DNA of 64,000 nt from Lates calcarifer (lineage: Eukaryota; Chordata; Actinopteri; Centropomidae): assembly GCF_001640805.2 (NCBI RefSeq), contig NC_066850.1:6434556-6498555 (forward strand). Direction: 5' to 3'. The position numbers were made by a program, and so were the translations under genes. The notes beneath the pieces were generated by a model. The model did not search any database, was not told where the DNA came from, and saw nothing but the letters and a program-made list of their open reading frames with translations. Position 1 is the first letter of the stretch. The number at the start of each line of letters is the position of its first letter. Positions 13,451 to 27,054 of the stretch are shown here, piece after piece.

Positions 13451-16027
13451 TACAGCCATGTCTGTATTCTGACCCACAGGCCTCACGTTATACTAGCGAA
13501 ATTTTACTCTAACCCCCATTACATAAAACTATTTCACAAGCAAATTGAATTTAATTCACTCAGCTTTCTGCCCAGCTCAACTTCATGATGTCATAAAAGC
13601 GAGCCTGTAAACACTAACATTTAGCTCACCCAAACACCAATGCATTAAAATCCATCCGTTCTCTTTTACCGTAATGCTTATATTTATTCAGGATGGTGTG
13701 TTACTCACAGGATCATAAATAACACTGAAAAAAGCTGAGGGTGAAAGAGAGTGTGTGAGAGTAGATCTGAGAGAAAGGAGGAGGAGGGAGTTGGGGGATG
13801 GAACAAGTAAGGTGGAGGAGTGTGTATAAATCAACATCCATTAGCTGAGGGGTTATAAAGTCACTGATGAAGGAGGTGGACTGAAGCTCAGACCTTTTAT
13901 TGTCTTGTTGTTCTCTTTTATTGCCTGTGATGTCATCTAATGGTATACAGTTAACGACAGGGGAGGGGAAGTATGTACATGGGAGGGGAGGATGGTGCTG
14001 TAATGGGGTTCCATGCAAGTGTGTACGCCTGTGTTGACACAGGATATTGATCACCTTTTGTCAAAGATGGTACATGAGTGCGGCCTCTCTTTGCATGAAT
14101 ATACTATATGTGCACAATCTGATCTTCATTCATGTCGAGTTTGAATGAGAACAATGCCAAAATCCTGCAGACGCGATTTTCTCAAGTGCCAATATGTGGG
14201 TTTGAGAGGGATGTCTGGAGAGCGGCCAAGGGAAATTAGAGGGAAAAGCATAAAGATAACCAGGAACAGAATTTGTTTCTCACATCCTGAAGCAAAAACA
14301 ATATTCAGAAAACAGCTTGTAATACTTTTAGCACTCAAAGCCACTAAATTTCTCCTTCCTAACTCGCTCCCATCACCACAGATGAGCAGGCATTAAATAT
14401 GACTGCATATTTCCCCTGTTTGAAACATCTGCCTACGTGTTGGTTATTGTCTTACAACATGGAAAACTGCTGCTTCAACCACTCTGTTCCTGTGTGGAAT
14501 AAAAACAGCAACAACAAGCACAGGCAGGGGCCAGTAATCAACAAAAACAAACAATGTAAAAACCCTGCCTGTGTATTGGTGGGAAAATAACTGTCGACAC
14601 TAGTTGCTTGTTCTGTTCTCCATCACATCTTTGTTTAACTTTTCTCCACTCTGTCTTTCATCTGTGTCCCTTCATCTGTCCACACATAACTCTGTAAAAA
14701 TATCTCCCTTTAAGACAGGGATTTCAGGAATATATTCCATCTCGGTGTAATCTTTCCCTTTCAGCTCAACTCTCCTCTGCTTCCTGCAGTCACTCCCTCC
14801 TTCTCTCTTTCCTCCTGTCTGTGTAATGCTGTTTTCCCCGAGCCTGTGAGGCTCACTGGTCTAGCCGCCCCAGAATTAGTCTCAGTCATGGCCCTGTGAT
14901 ATATGTGTGTGTGAGTGTGGGAAAGGGAGGGTAAATGCACAGGAGCTACCATCCTTCTATCACACCTAGTAGCAGTGCATCATCCCATTAGCCCAGAAAA
15001 GGGCTGCCACATGGGGCAGGGCACAGGGGCATGAGGGAAGTCTAAAGGTGGAAGCCACAACAAGCCAAAAACCCAGCTTATCCAGTGCTGTTTAACTGTG
15101 AGGGGACAAATCTTGTTTAGCCAAGGGCTTTGCTGTCACATAGAGTGTGACATGTTTTTCAAGGGAGAGACAGCTGTGGTCAGAGATGTTCAAAAATGCT
15201 ACAGCTAACACAATTCTGCATGAGCTTCCAAGCCTGCATAGCCCAGTTTTGTTTCGGATAATGACTAATACTGTGATGATGATCTAGTTGAGTACACAAA
15301 CTTAGTAAAGAAAAATGTCAAGCAAATGCAACTCACAGCCTCACAGTATGTGATCTGACTTCCTTTACCAAATGATTTACGACAATGCTAGCTCCGGCAA
15401 TGCTGTGTTGCAATCCCTCCGGTCCGGCACTGACCGTTATGTTGCAATCCTTCTTGGCTTCAAATCTCTACCAATAGTGACTGCACCCATACTACATACC
15501 GCTTCTTTCAAGCATTTTCATTCTTAGTTACCATTGATACAATTAATCATCACTTTGAGTAATATCATTGGTACAGTTATTCTTTAACTTTTGCACTTTG
15601 AATGACAATTAACTGTTTAAATCACAAATAATGATTTTCAACCTCTCATACCAACCTTACAGTGTGTTACCAACTTGCCTTTTTCTACGACCGGACAAGC
15701 TCTCTGGTACTTTTCAGTCATGTTGCAATCTTACCATTGCTTAACCATACTGTCATATGATTTTTTATGCATTTCATGCACACACACACACACATATTAC
15801 ATTGGTTATAATGCTCATTTTATATTGATTAATTTCTAAATGGTATATCAACTTGTGCATCTTACAACCATGGGGAGAATCTAGCATTAGATCCTTTCTT
15901 TTGGCGTTGGGAGTGGATAGATGTCAACCTTTCTTGACAACATAAATCAATTAATGAATGATGTATTTCATCCATTTGGATCCCTCAATTTGCCTCAAGA
16001 AACAGATAAGAAACTTTGTCTAATCGA

Positions 16028-16085
16028 TTCTGCAACATGCTGATCTGTGCTGTCTAGCAAGTTCTGCAACATGCTGATGTGTGCT
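16028..16085. repeat. two-copy direct repeat, 34-bp period
   Basis: TTCTGCAACATGCTGAT followed by C/G and TGTGCT occurs at 16028-16051 and 16062-16085, with one mismatch and ten bases between. Local duplication; no function evident. Confidence 0.9.
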
Positions 16086-16285
16086 ACAATCTGCCCCCAG
16101 GGCTCTGGATTTTATTCAAGTCCAAAGTGAAGGAAAAGTACAGCGGATACTCCTGATCCTGGGTGTATAGGAGTGTATGTGTGATATATGGTGCAGTGGA
16201 TGAGGAGGATGTTGAGAGATACCAGATAGGTTTGGCTCTAGGAATAAAACCCCCTCAGGGGCTCTCCTGATCCCCCTTCCTCAAA

Positions 16286-16322
16286 ACACACACACACACA
16301 CGCACACACACACACACACACA
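16286..16322. repeat. (CA)n microsatellite
   Basis: CA run with one CG interruption, about 240 bp downstream (in transcription direction) of the 61-codon plxna4 exon. Confidence 0.96.
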
Positions 16323-16563
16323 AATTCTTTCTACGGTGAAAACACACACTTCCTCCTTTCACTCTCCCTCTCTTTCATGCACACATACACCTCTTCCTCT
16401 AACAAATACAGCCGACTCAGCTGATTTGCCTGAAAGTCAATCTGCCTTACTACTACTATCCTTCCTCCAATCCAGCAGTCCCTAATTCCCAGCTCTTACT
16501 CCACATTCCTACAGAGAGAAACCAAATCTCTGCTACCCTTCATCCTATATTCCTCCTCCTTAC

Positions 16564-16746
16564 CTTCTTGACTCGGCCGCTTTTTGTGCCCACGAAGACG
16601 AGCGAGTGGTTCTTGTAGACGTAAGCGATGACGGAGGTCATTTTGTCAACAGCGTCGGAGAACACAGGCTTGCCGCGCACCATCTCCGACACACCCAATG
16701 GCGCATTCATGTCGAGGCCGCAAAAGTCGTCATCAATGGTCAAGAG
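16564..16746 (-). CDS. plxna4: plexin-A4, second coding exon (continuation of the sema domain)
   Basis: A 61-codon exon, phase 0 at both ends. It begins LLTIDDDFCGLDMNAPLGVS and ends FVGTKSGRVKK. This joins exactly to the CSSA end of the preceding coding exon, reproducing the family sequence around CSSALLTIDD. The motifs DMNAPLGVS and AYVYKNHSL-FVGTKSG are the A4 version; plexin-A1 reads differently here. The acceptor (AG at 16748-16747) has a fine pyrimidine tract and a branch-like ACTAATC upstream. The donor is AAG|GTAAGG (16563-16562). Intron read-through would add only VRRRNIG before a stop. The next exon, with the end of the sema domain and the first PSI domain, was not found in the 16.5 kb to the left and must lie outside the window. 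Confidence 0.96.
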
Positions 16747-19700
16747 CTGCAGTGCAGAGGAAGAAGAAAAGGGATTAGTTCAGTTTTACTCATGAATATT
16801 AGGTTTACAAATTCAAGTTGAAGGTTAAAGGCACCACATGGGCACTTAATGAGTTCTCATGTCAATTTCTGAAAAGAGCTGTATGCCAGACAGGGAGAAA
16901 GGCTGGGGGTGTCCCACAGTGCAGAGCATGCTTTTCAAGATACAACTACAACTGACTCATGAGCTCAGGATTAATAAAAATAGCAATCAATACCTTGTGT
17001 CTGAGTGTGAGTGTATTTCCACAAGGGATAAATATGGGGGAGAACAAAGGAGAAACATTTTGTATGTGAGTGAGAGGATGTGTGAGCATTTGTATGCATG
17101 TGGACGTCTGCAGGTCTGCACGCAAAAAAATGTGGAAACAAGTAAGAGAGATGAAGATGGAAGAAGACTGCAGTCAGGCACTAGCTCTGTAATAGCGCCA
17201 GAGGCTGCTCTGTCAGGCACAATTCCCCATCGTCCACCCAATGCAACAGCAACTGCAGAAATGCCAGTGCCGCAAGATATTCACCATGAAATGATTTAAA
17301 GTGAACTGAGTGAATAAAAAAGTCAGTCACACAGCTCTGAGGCAAATCACCACTATGCATCTAAATATATAAGTATTAAAAAAGAACAGACTTAGAATCA
17401 GGAGAAATAGAATTCTTGATGGGGGTTCATCTGTTATGCTTTTGATGAGGACACACTGCTGTGATTTTGTGATTATATACAGATGGGTGTGTTACATGTT
17501 CTCTACCTCTCTACAATTTCTGTTTTGCATGCATGTGTTTTATCCTGCCAGGGGGATATTCACACCAGACACTGTGGGCAGAATGACTTATGGGTTTTGA
17601 TAAGAGAATAATGGTGCTGGGGATTGGTCATTATTCTGTGTGTATGAATGGATATGAAACACTGGGTTTAGGACTGAAGCGGGTGTTGCTTGATTAATCG
17701 CTTAGCAATGCAGTGGGTTGCTGTGAGGAAAAAAAATGTCCTGGCAGGTGACATTATTTTTTCAAAATGCACAGAAAACATCAGTAGCTAGATGATATAG
17801 TGGGTGTGTATGAAAACCACTACTAGTGTAATGGCTTGATGAAAAGCTGGACTGATTTGAATGCTGAATGTTTGAAATGAAGCCTTTGAAATGCTTTGTA
17901 ATGCACTTTTGACTTTGCCTTATTTTCCGTTTGTCTTCCTGGAAGCCTCACCACCTTTCACTAAACGCCATCATCATCAGAAGCCTCAGACAAAGCCACA
18001 GAGCATATATGGGGTCTGCTTTCATTAGACAAATGGAACATGGCTGGTCTAGGCCACAATGAGCTTGAGGCTATATAACATGGGCTTGTATGAAGTGGTA
18101 TGAATGATCGATAGAGATGACCTGAATTTGGGTCAAGATCATGTCATATGGTTAGACGGGGGTGATATGAGGACGAAGAGGAATAACAATATATGGATTA
18201 GGGAGAGATGATAAAACAATGCAAAGTTGTGACACCAAAGACTGTGAAATAAAGGTGAATACTGGTGCACAACAAAAACATATTTAAGTGGACAATATTT
18301 CCCCTGATTTCTCTACCCTCTGCTTACCCACCCCTCTCTCCCTCCCCTGACCTTTTCAGAATGAGCTGCTGTCAAGAATGCACTCTCTGTCCTACAAGTC
18401 GTGTGGTGGCTCACTGCTAGACTGATGGTGCTCAGATGAGAATCAGGGTCACTCCATAAAATCACTGTGAAATATCACTCTGGTTTGCAGTGTTTCTCTT
18501 CATGCTAACCTGCCCCTCCTTTCTTAGACAACGATTCATAATCAAGACAATTCCTCTTCCTCTCTGACATGCTAACAAGCCACCACAGATCTCCACTAAT
18601 GTCCACTTCCTGTATGTTTTCTCTGGTCACAGGTAAAGCTGTTTATCTATGCATTCATATATAATCCTTGATTTTGTGACAGTAAGAAAAACACCCTCTC
18701 TGTGTTGCCATCTGTTATAAAGGAACTTCACTCTCCTAGGTTTCAAAGGTTAACAGGGTCTATCAGAAGCCATACGGAGTGCTTTGTAGTATTCGGGGTC
18801 TCCATGATTGAATGCTTCCTCAAAAGATAATAAATGTGCAACCACTTCTCCCAAGATTGATTACTTTTATAAAAAAAGAGTGGCTCTTGTCATTTAAAAA
18901 AAAAAATCACTTCACATTATGTGTTTCTGTCACACACATTGGTGACTGCGTAAGTACATGGTGATGCATGCGGAGAGGAGGAATCTTTTATGTGTGTGGA
19001 AATTAGTCTATGTGTGTGTTTTCATCTCTTGTCACTGACACATGCTGTTTTTTTCTGCTGGTTGCCAATCACAGCCGCCATCTCTGTTCCGCATTCTGCA
19101 ATCTAATGAAATATACTTTCTGTCTGTCAGCCCTTTCAGAAAGCAGACACATTTTCATTACACCACCACCAAAACATGGCATTTGTAGTTGTGATGCCAA
19201 GGACGCTTCTAGTCAGAATACCAAATAATATCAGTGTAGCCCTTGACACTGTCGACAAATAAAACAATGCTGTCAGTGCTTCTATCATGTTTTCTGCCCC
19301 TTTCTCTTTTTCTAAGCCTATCTTCTGAATGCATTTTAAAACTCAGAGGCTTACAGTTTTTCACTGCTTTTTCTCTCAACCATTTCTGTGTGACTGACTA
19401 TGTGTAGACCTTGAGGATGATTTTTCATCCTCTTTCTCTCTGTCTTTTAAGTTAAATTTCTAAGTGTTGCCGACCACTCACACATCTTAAAGTTCTTTAA
19501 TCTTCCATTAAAATATGTTCAAAAACATATCTTAATGTGGAGCGGTGCTCTCAAAGGCTTCTGTGACCCTGACACATTAAACAGCCTGGCAGCAGTGAGA
19601 GATACTGTCCTCGAAAGGTTTTGAGAGAGCCTCATCCTTCTAACCAAACTGAGGAGGCCAAAGTCAGGGGAGCAGCACACAGTTACATCAATACATGAAC

Positions 19701-20098
19701 TCTTCTGTGGTCCACTTCTCCTCTTGCACTGAGGCTTCAAGCTAGTATTAGCTGCTAGAGGATGTCACAATGGCTAACTCAGAGGCTAGCAAATTCCTGA
19801 TTCCTCATTAGCTCAGGACAGTGTCTCAGCTAATAATACAGGGCTGGGTGTAGCATAACAGATGAGAAAGAGGGAGGGGCAGTGGGAGCAGAGTGGTCTG
19901 CTTTCAAGTCTCATACTAGCACCAGGTTGATTTTCAGAACTTGCACTTGCACTTGCACACCTCTTAAATAAGATTATTTGGGTATTTAATCATACTAATA
20001 CATTCAGTGCATCAAATTTAAGTTCAATCCTGACTCTTTATTTTCATTTTCTTAATAATGATAATAACAATGATAACAACAATAATAATAACAACACC

Positions 20099-20127
<29 letters not shown>
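20099..20127. repeat. (AAT)n microsatellite
   Basis: Nine to ten AAT units, preceded by a degenerate AATAATGATAATAAC stretch from about 20054. Confidence 0.97.
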
Positions 20128-20129
<2 letters not shown>

Positions 20130-22208
20130 TGAATCAGTAGTAAGGAAAACAGCGAATAAGGCTCAGTGCTTTGAAACTCCTCCATGTCTGGGTGCTGCAG
20201 AGATATCATTTAATCAAATTATTACTGGTGCAGGTACCATTAGTTGTAGATGTAGGTGAGTGAGGAAGTGTGCAAAGAAGAGCAGCTTGACTAACCACTC
20301 AAACTTGAGACTCACTTCTTGCTAAGGCCTGGTAGGCATTTCAGCCTGAGTCCCACAGTGTAGCAACAGAGGAGAAAGACAGAGGGTTCCTCCCTAAAGA
20401 CAGAGGGACAGGAGAGCAGAGTCTCTGTATTTGGACTGAGGCCAGGCAGTGAGGCAGAATCAGGTCACTCTCAGCCATATCCATCTCTCTGCTTCTGTCT
20501 GCCTGCCAGCACCAGCACAAAGAGAGCTCTCTTCTGGACTGTGCAGAGGGATCAGCAGATACAGAGTGGAGAGAAAGAGAGGGGGCAGTGGGCGCGCGTG
20601 TAAGAGAGAGAGTTGCTCAATGCGATTAGTGGGGACTGAAAGAGATCCGCTCTCCAACGCTCTCTGATGTATGGCCTAATCTGGGCTTGCACTGTTGTGA
20701 GGGCCCGTTCCATTGGCTACAAGTTCACAAAGTTAATGACACACATTAAACCACAGACACATTTCGCTTCATGCTGCTGTTCAACTGTTGGAGGCTCCAA
20801 AGAGTCCAGTTTCTTGCATTTCTAGCTATTCCTTTTTATTGCAATTATTATACTGCATGAGGCAGTTTGAATGACTTTCTTCCCAAGTCCATTTTAGTAT
20901 GCTGATTGTGCGCTTTGTTTTTTATTATAAAAGTCTTCATGCAAAACTTGTTGTTTAAGATTAGCTTCTTTTACTGTAAAGTTATTGATGATTACATGAG
21001 AAAACTTCTCTAAGGGAAAAAAAAGATTGGAGGAGTAAAATAAAAAATATGTATCCTAGTGGTTGCTCTTTGTATAATTAGCCACTTAGACATCCAGTAT
21101 TTTCCTCTAGCCCTACTGTGCTAAATGACTGACCTGCCAGGATGATTGGCGGCACTGAAGAATTATGTCACGACTAAAAGGGTTTGCAGTGTTCATTTTA
21201 AGATATAATATCAACATTCAATTTCACTATATTAAAACATTGACTGTATGACTCCTGCAGAAACAGTGAGTCACTTTGAAGTAAAGCATCTGCTAAAATA
21301 GTCTTGATTACTTTAACTATATATCAAGATACACAATAGAATATTTAGTTCACAATCATGTGAAGGCATCTCAAATACATAAGCTCTACTCCTTAAAAGG
21401 AATCATTTGCTGAATATTGAATTGTCATAGTCTAGTCTAGTACACTGCAAAAGATAAATTCAATGAAACTGGTTTTATGTTGCTTTACGCAGTATGTGTT
21501 TTGTCCACATACAATTAGCAAAAAGTGGCAAAGACTTTGACCACAAAGGAGAGACCTAAACCATAACAGAAAAAGGACTCCATTACCCATTTTTCAACCA
21601 ATAAATGATTCTTCTTCTAAGTCTAGATGCTGGTCAGTCTCATTGTGTGGCATGAACTGTAGCTGTACTGTAGCTGAAGTTACAGCAGTCCTGGAATAAT
21701 CAGGATTATGCAAACAAAGCATTGACTATATTTATATGATCCAATTGATTAGCTGTCACTGAGTAACAACTTCAACCAGTTAGTGGTGTATAAACACTGC
21801 ACAACATGTCAAAGTGGTTCTGAGTCAAATGTTAGCAATGGCTACAGTAGCCACAGTGAGGCTGCTGCAAACACTGGGCAGATGGAAGTTTCAACAGTGA
21901 TTTAAATTTAAGTACTCAAATAACTTGCCTCCTTAGTTTATTTCAATTCAGTGTTTAAACTTTACTTGTTATGATTAACTCATCAGACCAGGTTTTCTAA
22001 TAGCTTTTTATGTAATTATCTTGCTATGGTCAGTTCTACAGACTTCTCTATGTCAGCAACATTATCTGTGATCTGCTTATACTCAGAGAAAGCTGAACAA
22101 TCACATTTGGTATATTTTTTTTTATTCCTCTAAAATCTTCAAATCTGCAAGTTTAAATGAAGCTAGCCTTTATTTGGTCATGTGCTTGTGAGTAAGAGTG
22201 TGCCAAAA

Positions 22209-22235
22209 TGTGTGTGTGTGTGTGTGTGTGTGTGT
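22209..22235. repeat. (TG)n microsatellite
   Basis: Pure TG run of about 13 units. Confidence 0.97.
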
Positions 22236-22347
22236 TTGGTGTGTGGCTACTGTGCCAAAACATAGTCTGTCTGACTAGTGATCCATGGTGCCTTCCATCA
22301 CACTAGCAACGCGTGACAGAGCACACCATCACACACTATGAAGAAAA

Positions 22348-22350
<3 letters not shown>

Positions 22351-22409
<59 letters not shown>
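22351..22409. repeat. (AC)29 microsatellite
   Basis: Long uninterrupted AC run. With the (TG)n at 22209 it forms two complementary-sense runs 115 bp apart that could pair in single-stranded DNA or RNA. Confidence 0.98.
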
Positions 22410-22413
<4 letters not shown>

Positions 22414-22871
22414 GAGATGCGCAAGGCACAATTCCACTCCTACTTCACTAAAAATACTCTGCCAACCTTGTTTGCACTCTTCTTTATGTTGTTTCTTCTT
22501 TTGTTATTTGGTCCTAACAGCATCTCATCACAACCTCCTAGCTGTTGTGTCCTGTCTCCACAGATGATTTTCCCATTTCCCTCCTCACAAAAACAGTCTA
22601 TTTTGGAAACTGTCCAACCTTATACTCAATTGAGCCATCTGAGGACTCTTCTCCTTCGAGATGCCTGTTTCAGGCAGAAACAGAATACCAAAGGAGGAGA
22701 GAGGCCTAAGCATAAAACGCCTGCTGGTCAAATATTCTTACAAACTCACAATTGCTTCTGCACATGTATAAATATATTGATAAGCAGTAAAGCATTTCTA
22801 GGAGGAAATGTGTGTGTCCAGATTAGGCAAATAATGCTGGATAAGTCAATGCAGCTTTAACATTGATGACT

Positions 22872-22898
22872 CACCCACATATTGGATATATGTGGGTG
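22872..22898. repeat. 11-bp perfect hairpin, 5-nt loop
   Basis: CACCCACATAT (22872-22882), loop TGGAT, ATATGTGGGTG (22888-22898). Would form a tight stem in either strand's RNA. It is too short for a microRNA precursor. Confidence 0.85.
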
Positions 22899-23239
22899 CA
22901 AAAAGTAGCTTCTTGTAGATTAACATATTTTAGGAGACATAGATACATGGCACATTCCACAACAGAGATATTACTCTTGTGAAAATTGGCTAAACTGAAA
23001 AACTAGTTGGTCTTTCTAAGTTCAAATGTGCAGTTCATCTTCTTGGTAAGAGCAGGAGTCATTTTGAATTGGTTTCTGATTGCTAGGGTTCAGTTCTGTT
23101 TGCCACTTGAACACATCTGCAGGGCATCCAAAAAGAGAGAGCTTTAGAGAGAGTTTAACTTCCCCTTTCTATGGTACCCTGGTGACTGTTTCAAAAACTA
23201 GTCACAATGATTAGGACTGAAGAAAGAAAGAATATGTAT

Positions 23240-23242
<3 letters not shown>

Positions 23243-23274
<32 letters not shown>
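23243..23274. repeat. (AT)16 microsatellite
   Basis: Pure AT run of 32 bases. Confidence 0.98.
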
Positions 23275-23277
<3 letters not shown>

Positions 23278-25077
23278 AGTATGCACATGAGGCTGATTCA
23301 ATGCATGACAGTGAGGTCATCTAAGGAAAGATGTGCCATCAATTCTGGAACATTGGTACATTCACAGAATGCAAAGAGGGGAATGATAGTGTGAATCAGT
23401 GCACATTCATATTAAATGAAGATGGAAAATGCAGCAAATTTGCGTATATCGGAGTGTGTATGGGTATACCAGACTGTATACACACTTCTCAGGATGTGCC
23501 TGAAACATAGTTGATTTATTTATGTGTTCTGTTGGCGGGTTTCAATGTGAGGAGGCAGGCTTTGATAAGACTGTGATATTTTGTAAATTCATGTTTGCGG
23601 ATGCTCGCACCTGCCAACCGTTAGCTGAGCAGCTACAACAGATAATAAATATTGGTTAGGGAAAACAATCAATTCAGGAACTAACGAAACAGCATGACAA
23701 TTTTGGAATGAAACGGAGACATCACTAAAGCAGAGCCAGGAGAGAGAAGGTAAGAGAATGTCAGAGTCAAGATTGGAGTATAAAAGATGCAGGGATAGAG
23801 GAAAAAAATAAATTCACAAATCAAACTAGGAACTGTAAAAAGAACTCAATGTCATAAGGAGAAAGATGCTTTCAATTCCTAACCCATATTTCCTGCTTCA
23901 CTGTGTACTGGCAGCAAATATTTCATTACTTCTTTCTGGAATGATTACAAGGAATCACCATCTTATTTTTGATTTTTGACAGATTTATGCCACTGTATTA
24001 TTATTAAATTTACAGGGACCATTTCCCTCAAAACTAGTACTTCTGCTTTTACTTTAGTAAGATTTTGAATGAAGATCTTTTACTTGTAAAGGAGTAATTC
24101 CTACATGATTGTATTACAACCTTTACATAAGAAAAATATCTTGTTCTTCAAAAGCTATTTATTATCATGCCTGTGATGACAAAGGTCCAGCAGACCTGTC
24201 GCTGTGGGAGGCGCAGTTTCAGGAGGCACTCCCATGGGTCATATCAGAGGACACAAAAAAACTATGACTACAGTAAACTTCAGGAACATGTGCTTTGTGG
24301 AGCCTCTGTATTGGACTGCATTTAAAGTTATAGTGCATTTCCAGTAAATTGTACTGGAAATTCAGGGTATTTTGACACATTACTTTTTAAATATGGTACA
24401 ATCCTGCTTATTGGGGAGTGAGAGAATTAGATAGTTGGAAAAGACGGTGCACTCAAAAGACTTTTTAAGAGCAAAACAAAAAGACAAGAAACAACAGTAG
24501 AAAGAAATGAAGGCACCCAAATCAGTCAGGGTTTTCAGGCGGTGGCCAGCCTGCAGAGTATGGTGAAGGAAGCAGGAGACTTGTTTAATCACAGAATAAT
24601 GATATTGTGATGGATTCTGACCTTTAGCAAGTGGTATCATGTATGGAGATTTAATTAGCGAGCCAGCCAGCAAGCTGGATAGCGGATATGTGGATTGAGT
24701 GGGGTGAAGTGAGAGGGGAGGAGGGGGGTGAGTCTGGATGTTCTTAATGAATCCACTAGCCTTTCCCTTCCTGAGGATGTGGCCCAGACTGACTCATCAG
24801 CAGCAGCAACCCGCCGCTTATTAAGCTTGGCAATCAGGAGGAGGAGGGATGGAGATGGCCAGTACAGGAGACAACACTGTTCAAAGGTTGGTCAAATACA
24901 GAACAAAATTGAAGAAAAGAGTCAATAATATGAAAAATGAGCATGGGGGGAGACAGAGGATGTCATATTGGAGTTCCTTTTAAGTGAAGGATGAAACAAG
25001 CGAGGGATGAGCATGTGTGTTGGGGGGACTGTGAGAGAGATCAAGGAAAAGACTCAAAGAAACAGCAGCGGCCGAGT

Positions 25078-25215
25078 AGAATAATCTAATTAATTGGAGT
25101 GAATTCAGAATGTGAAGTCGATAGCACATGACAAATGTGGAAGAATAGCCCGTGGCATGTTAGTTAATGACATGTAATTAATGATCATTAGCAGAAAGGA
25201 TGAGGGGATGGCCGT
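25078..25215. promoter_or_regulatory. possible conserved enhancer, homeodomain-site cluster
   Basis: Dense TAATTA/TTAAT cores (CTAATTAATTGG, GTTAGTTAATGACATG, GTAATTAATGATCATTAG) followed by a GC-richer patch GGATGGCCGTGGCCCG. Such composition is typical of deeply conserved neural enhancers in introns of axon-guidance genes. Inference from motif density only. Confidence 0.3.
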
Positions 25216-27054
25216 GGCCCGTCAGGGACTTACAGGCGACCTTGTAATTTTTCTCGATGTTTGGGGGGATGAGAGACAGTACTTTACCCTGTGCTTATGG
25301 AAAATAGGAGAGAGAAGGGCAGACACATAGAGGAGACCCATAATAGTATGAGAAGATACAAGTACTTTATGGTGGCAAGTACTTTATAAGAACATGAAGT
25401 GAAGGACAGGCAAAAGAAGAAAAGAGTGGCATAGGCAGTGAGCAATGAATCAAGGATGAGAGAGAAGAGAGCAGTGTGAATTTATTGCAATCCAGCTGTT
25501 TTGTTGTTCTGTTTTTTTTCTGCTGACACAGTGAACATGGAGGGAACAGGCAGCCTTTTTTTTATAGGTCACATGCCACTTCACAATGATCTATGGATGC
25601 AGGCCCTTTGCAGACTTATACTGTTGAGCACGCATTATGTGGCTCAGCCAAGCATGGCCATTTGGGGGAGGCATCCCCCCCTTATCCTCTCTACTGCTCT
25701 CTCACCCATCATGCCACTCTCTGTAGGTTCCTTTTTTTTTCAACTTCTCTCTCTTTCCATCTCTCTCACTCCGACTGAAAGCCTCTTAAAGATGGTGTAA
25801 ATCAACGAAGGTCATGGGTGTCAGGAGTAAGTGTTTATGTTACTAACCAGGCCTGTGTCCTGCAAATGTACTTGTGTCCTTGTACATATTCAAACGTACT
25901 GTGATGCTTTCTCATTCCAAAACACTGCCACCTCAAAATATAAATATTTTATTCTCTGATAATCCTCGGTGGCTAGAAAATTATTCATCATACAGGATAA
26001 ATGACTTCATTGTTAATCTAATGGAAGCACGTCCTATAAAACCTTATCCAATCACTGAAATCCTCCCTAAGTCTCATCTTTAACCTGAGTTAGAGGTGAG
26101 ACAAGCACACCTACAGATTAGTCAAGAGAAGAGCTGTGTCCCATTTCCACACTAAATACCGAAAATAATAAGGTTTTTGGTATATACTGTGCTGGAGAAG
26201 TGATAGAGTACACTCAAAAATGTCAAAACACCTGCTAAATTTACCAGTTTCTTGATGAAACACTGACATTTGGCAATGAAATGCTAATGAGAAATAGACA
26301 CTGACAACAACTGACACGGTTACTGATGGCTAGATAAAATTTTAATCAAAATGTTGATGAATGAAATGAGTGAAATTTGGCTGCAGTGTTTCTGAGTTGT
26401 AGTTTAAGAGAAGAAAGTAAGCAATCATGAATATTTTAATGATATTTAAAATTCACAACTGCATAAAATGAGATGCAAGGTTGTTCGTATACAAACGCGT
26501 GGCTCCTATAGTAGTAGGGTATTGTGGTCATGGCTGTCATGCATCTTTTCTAGCAGAAAAAGTGTGCCTACAACATGTGGTTAAGTCTATCCACACTGTG
26601 TTTCATCCATATCAGAAATGTGTGTATCTGTGTGTGTGTGTGTGTTAGTGTTGTTCCATACAGCCAGGCTACTCTAATGAGCCTAGGAGCTGTTCATCCG
26701 CTCCCTAATTGGAGGAAAAACATATCATGTTCGAAATACGACAGCGTTTGAAAGAGTCAGAAAAAAAGACTGTAGGAGAAGAGCGAGAAACAGGGAAGAC
26801 AGTGTAAGAGAGAGGAAGACACGGAGCGAGGAAGAGGGCAAGATAAAGGGGGCACAGACTTAATACAAGGCTTCTTCTCATCTAAGTTCCCCTACAGTAA
26901 CAGCCCAGAGAGTGACATGCAGCCCACCATTTAAAAAACATTTAATGGTCTGTTATTTTGTCCATGTCATTTGTTTTTGATACAGTTTAAGGGTAAAGGG
27001 GATTTTGAACACAATTATTTGTTGGGGATGTTCTGCTGCCTCTACGGACTCAGA

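Larger units (their letters stand above)
1..16563 (-). other. plxna4: plxna4 intron 3 (partial), running off the left edge
   Basis: Intronic DNA downstream of the second coding exon. I searched both strands for the next plexin exon (end of the sema domain and first PSI domain) and saw none. Contents are AT-rich unique sequence, pyrimidine-rich and purine-rich patches, (TG)n and (CA)n microsatellites, a MITE-like element at 6727-6962, a decayed dispersed repeat in two parts at 12834-12950 and 13341-13450, and a small direct repeat near 16028-16085. Open frames here show no family motif and carry low-complexity or chance composition. Confidence 0.8.
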
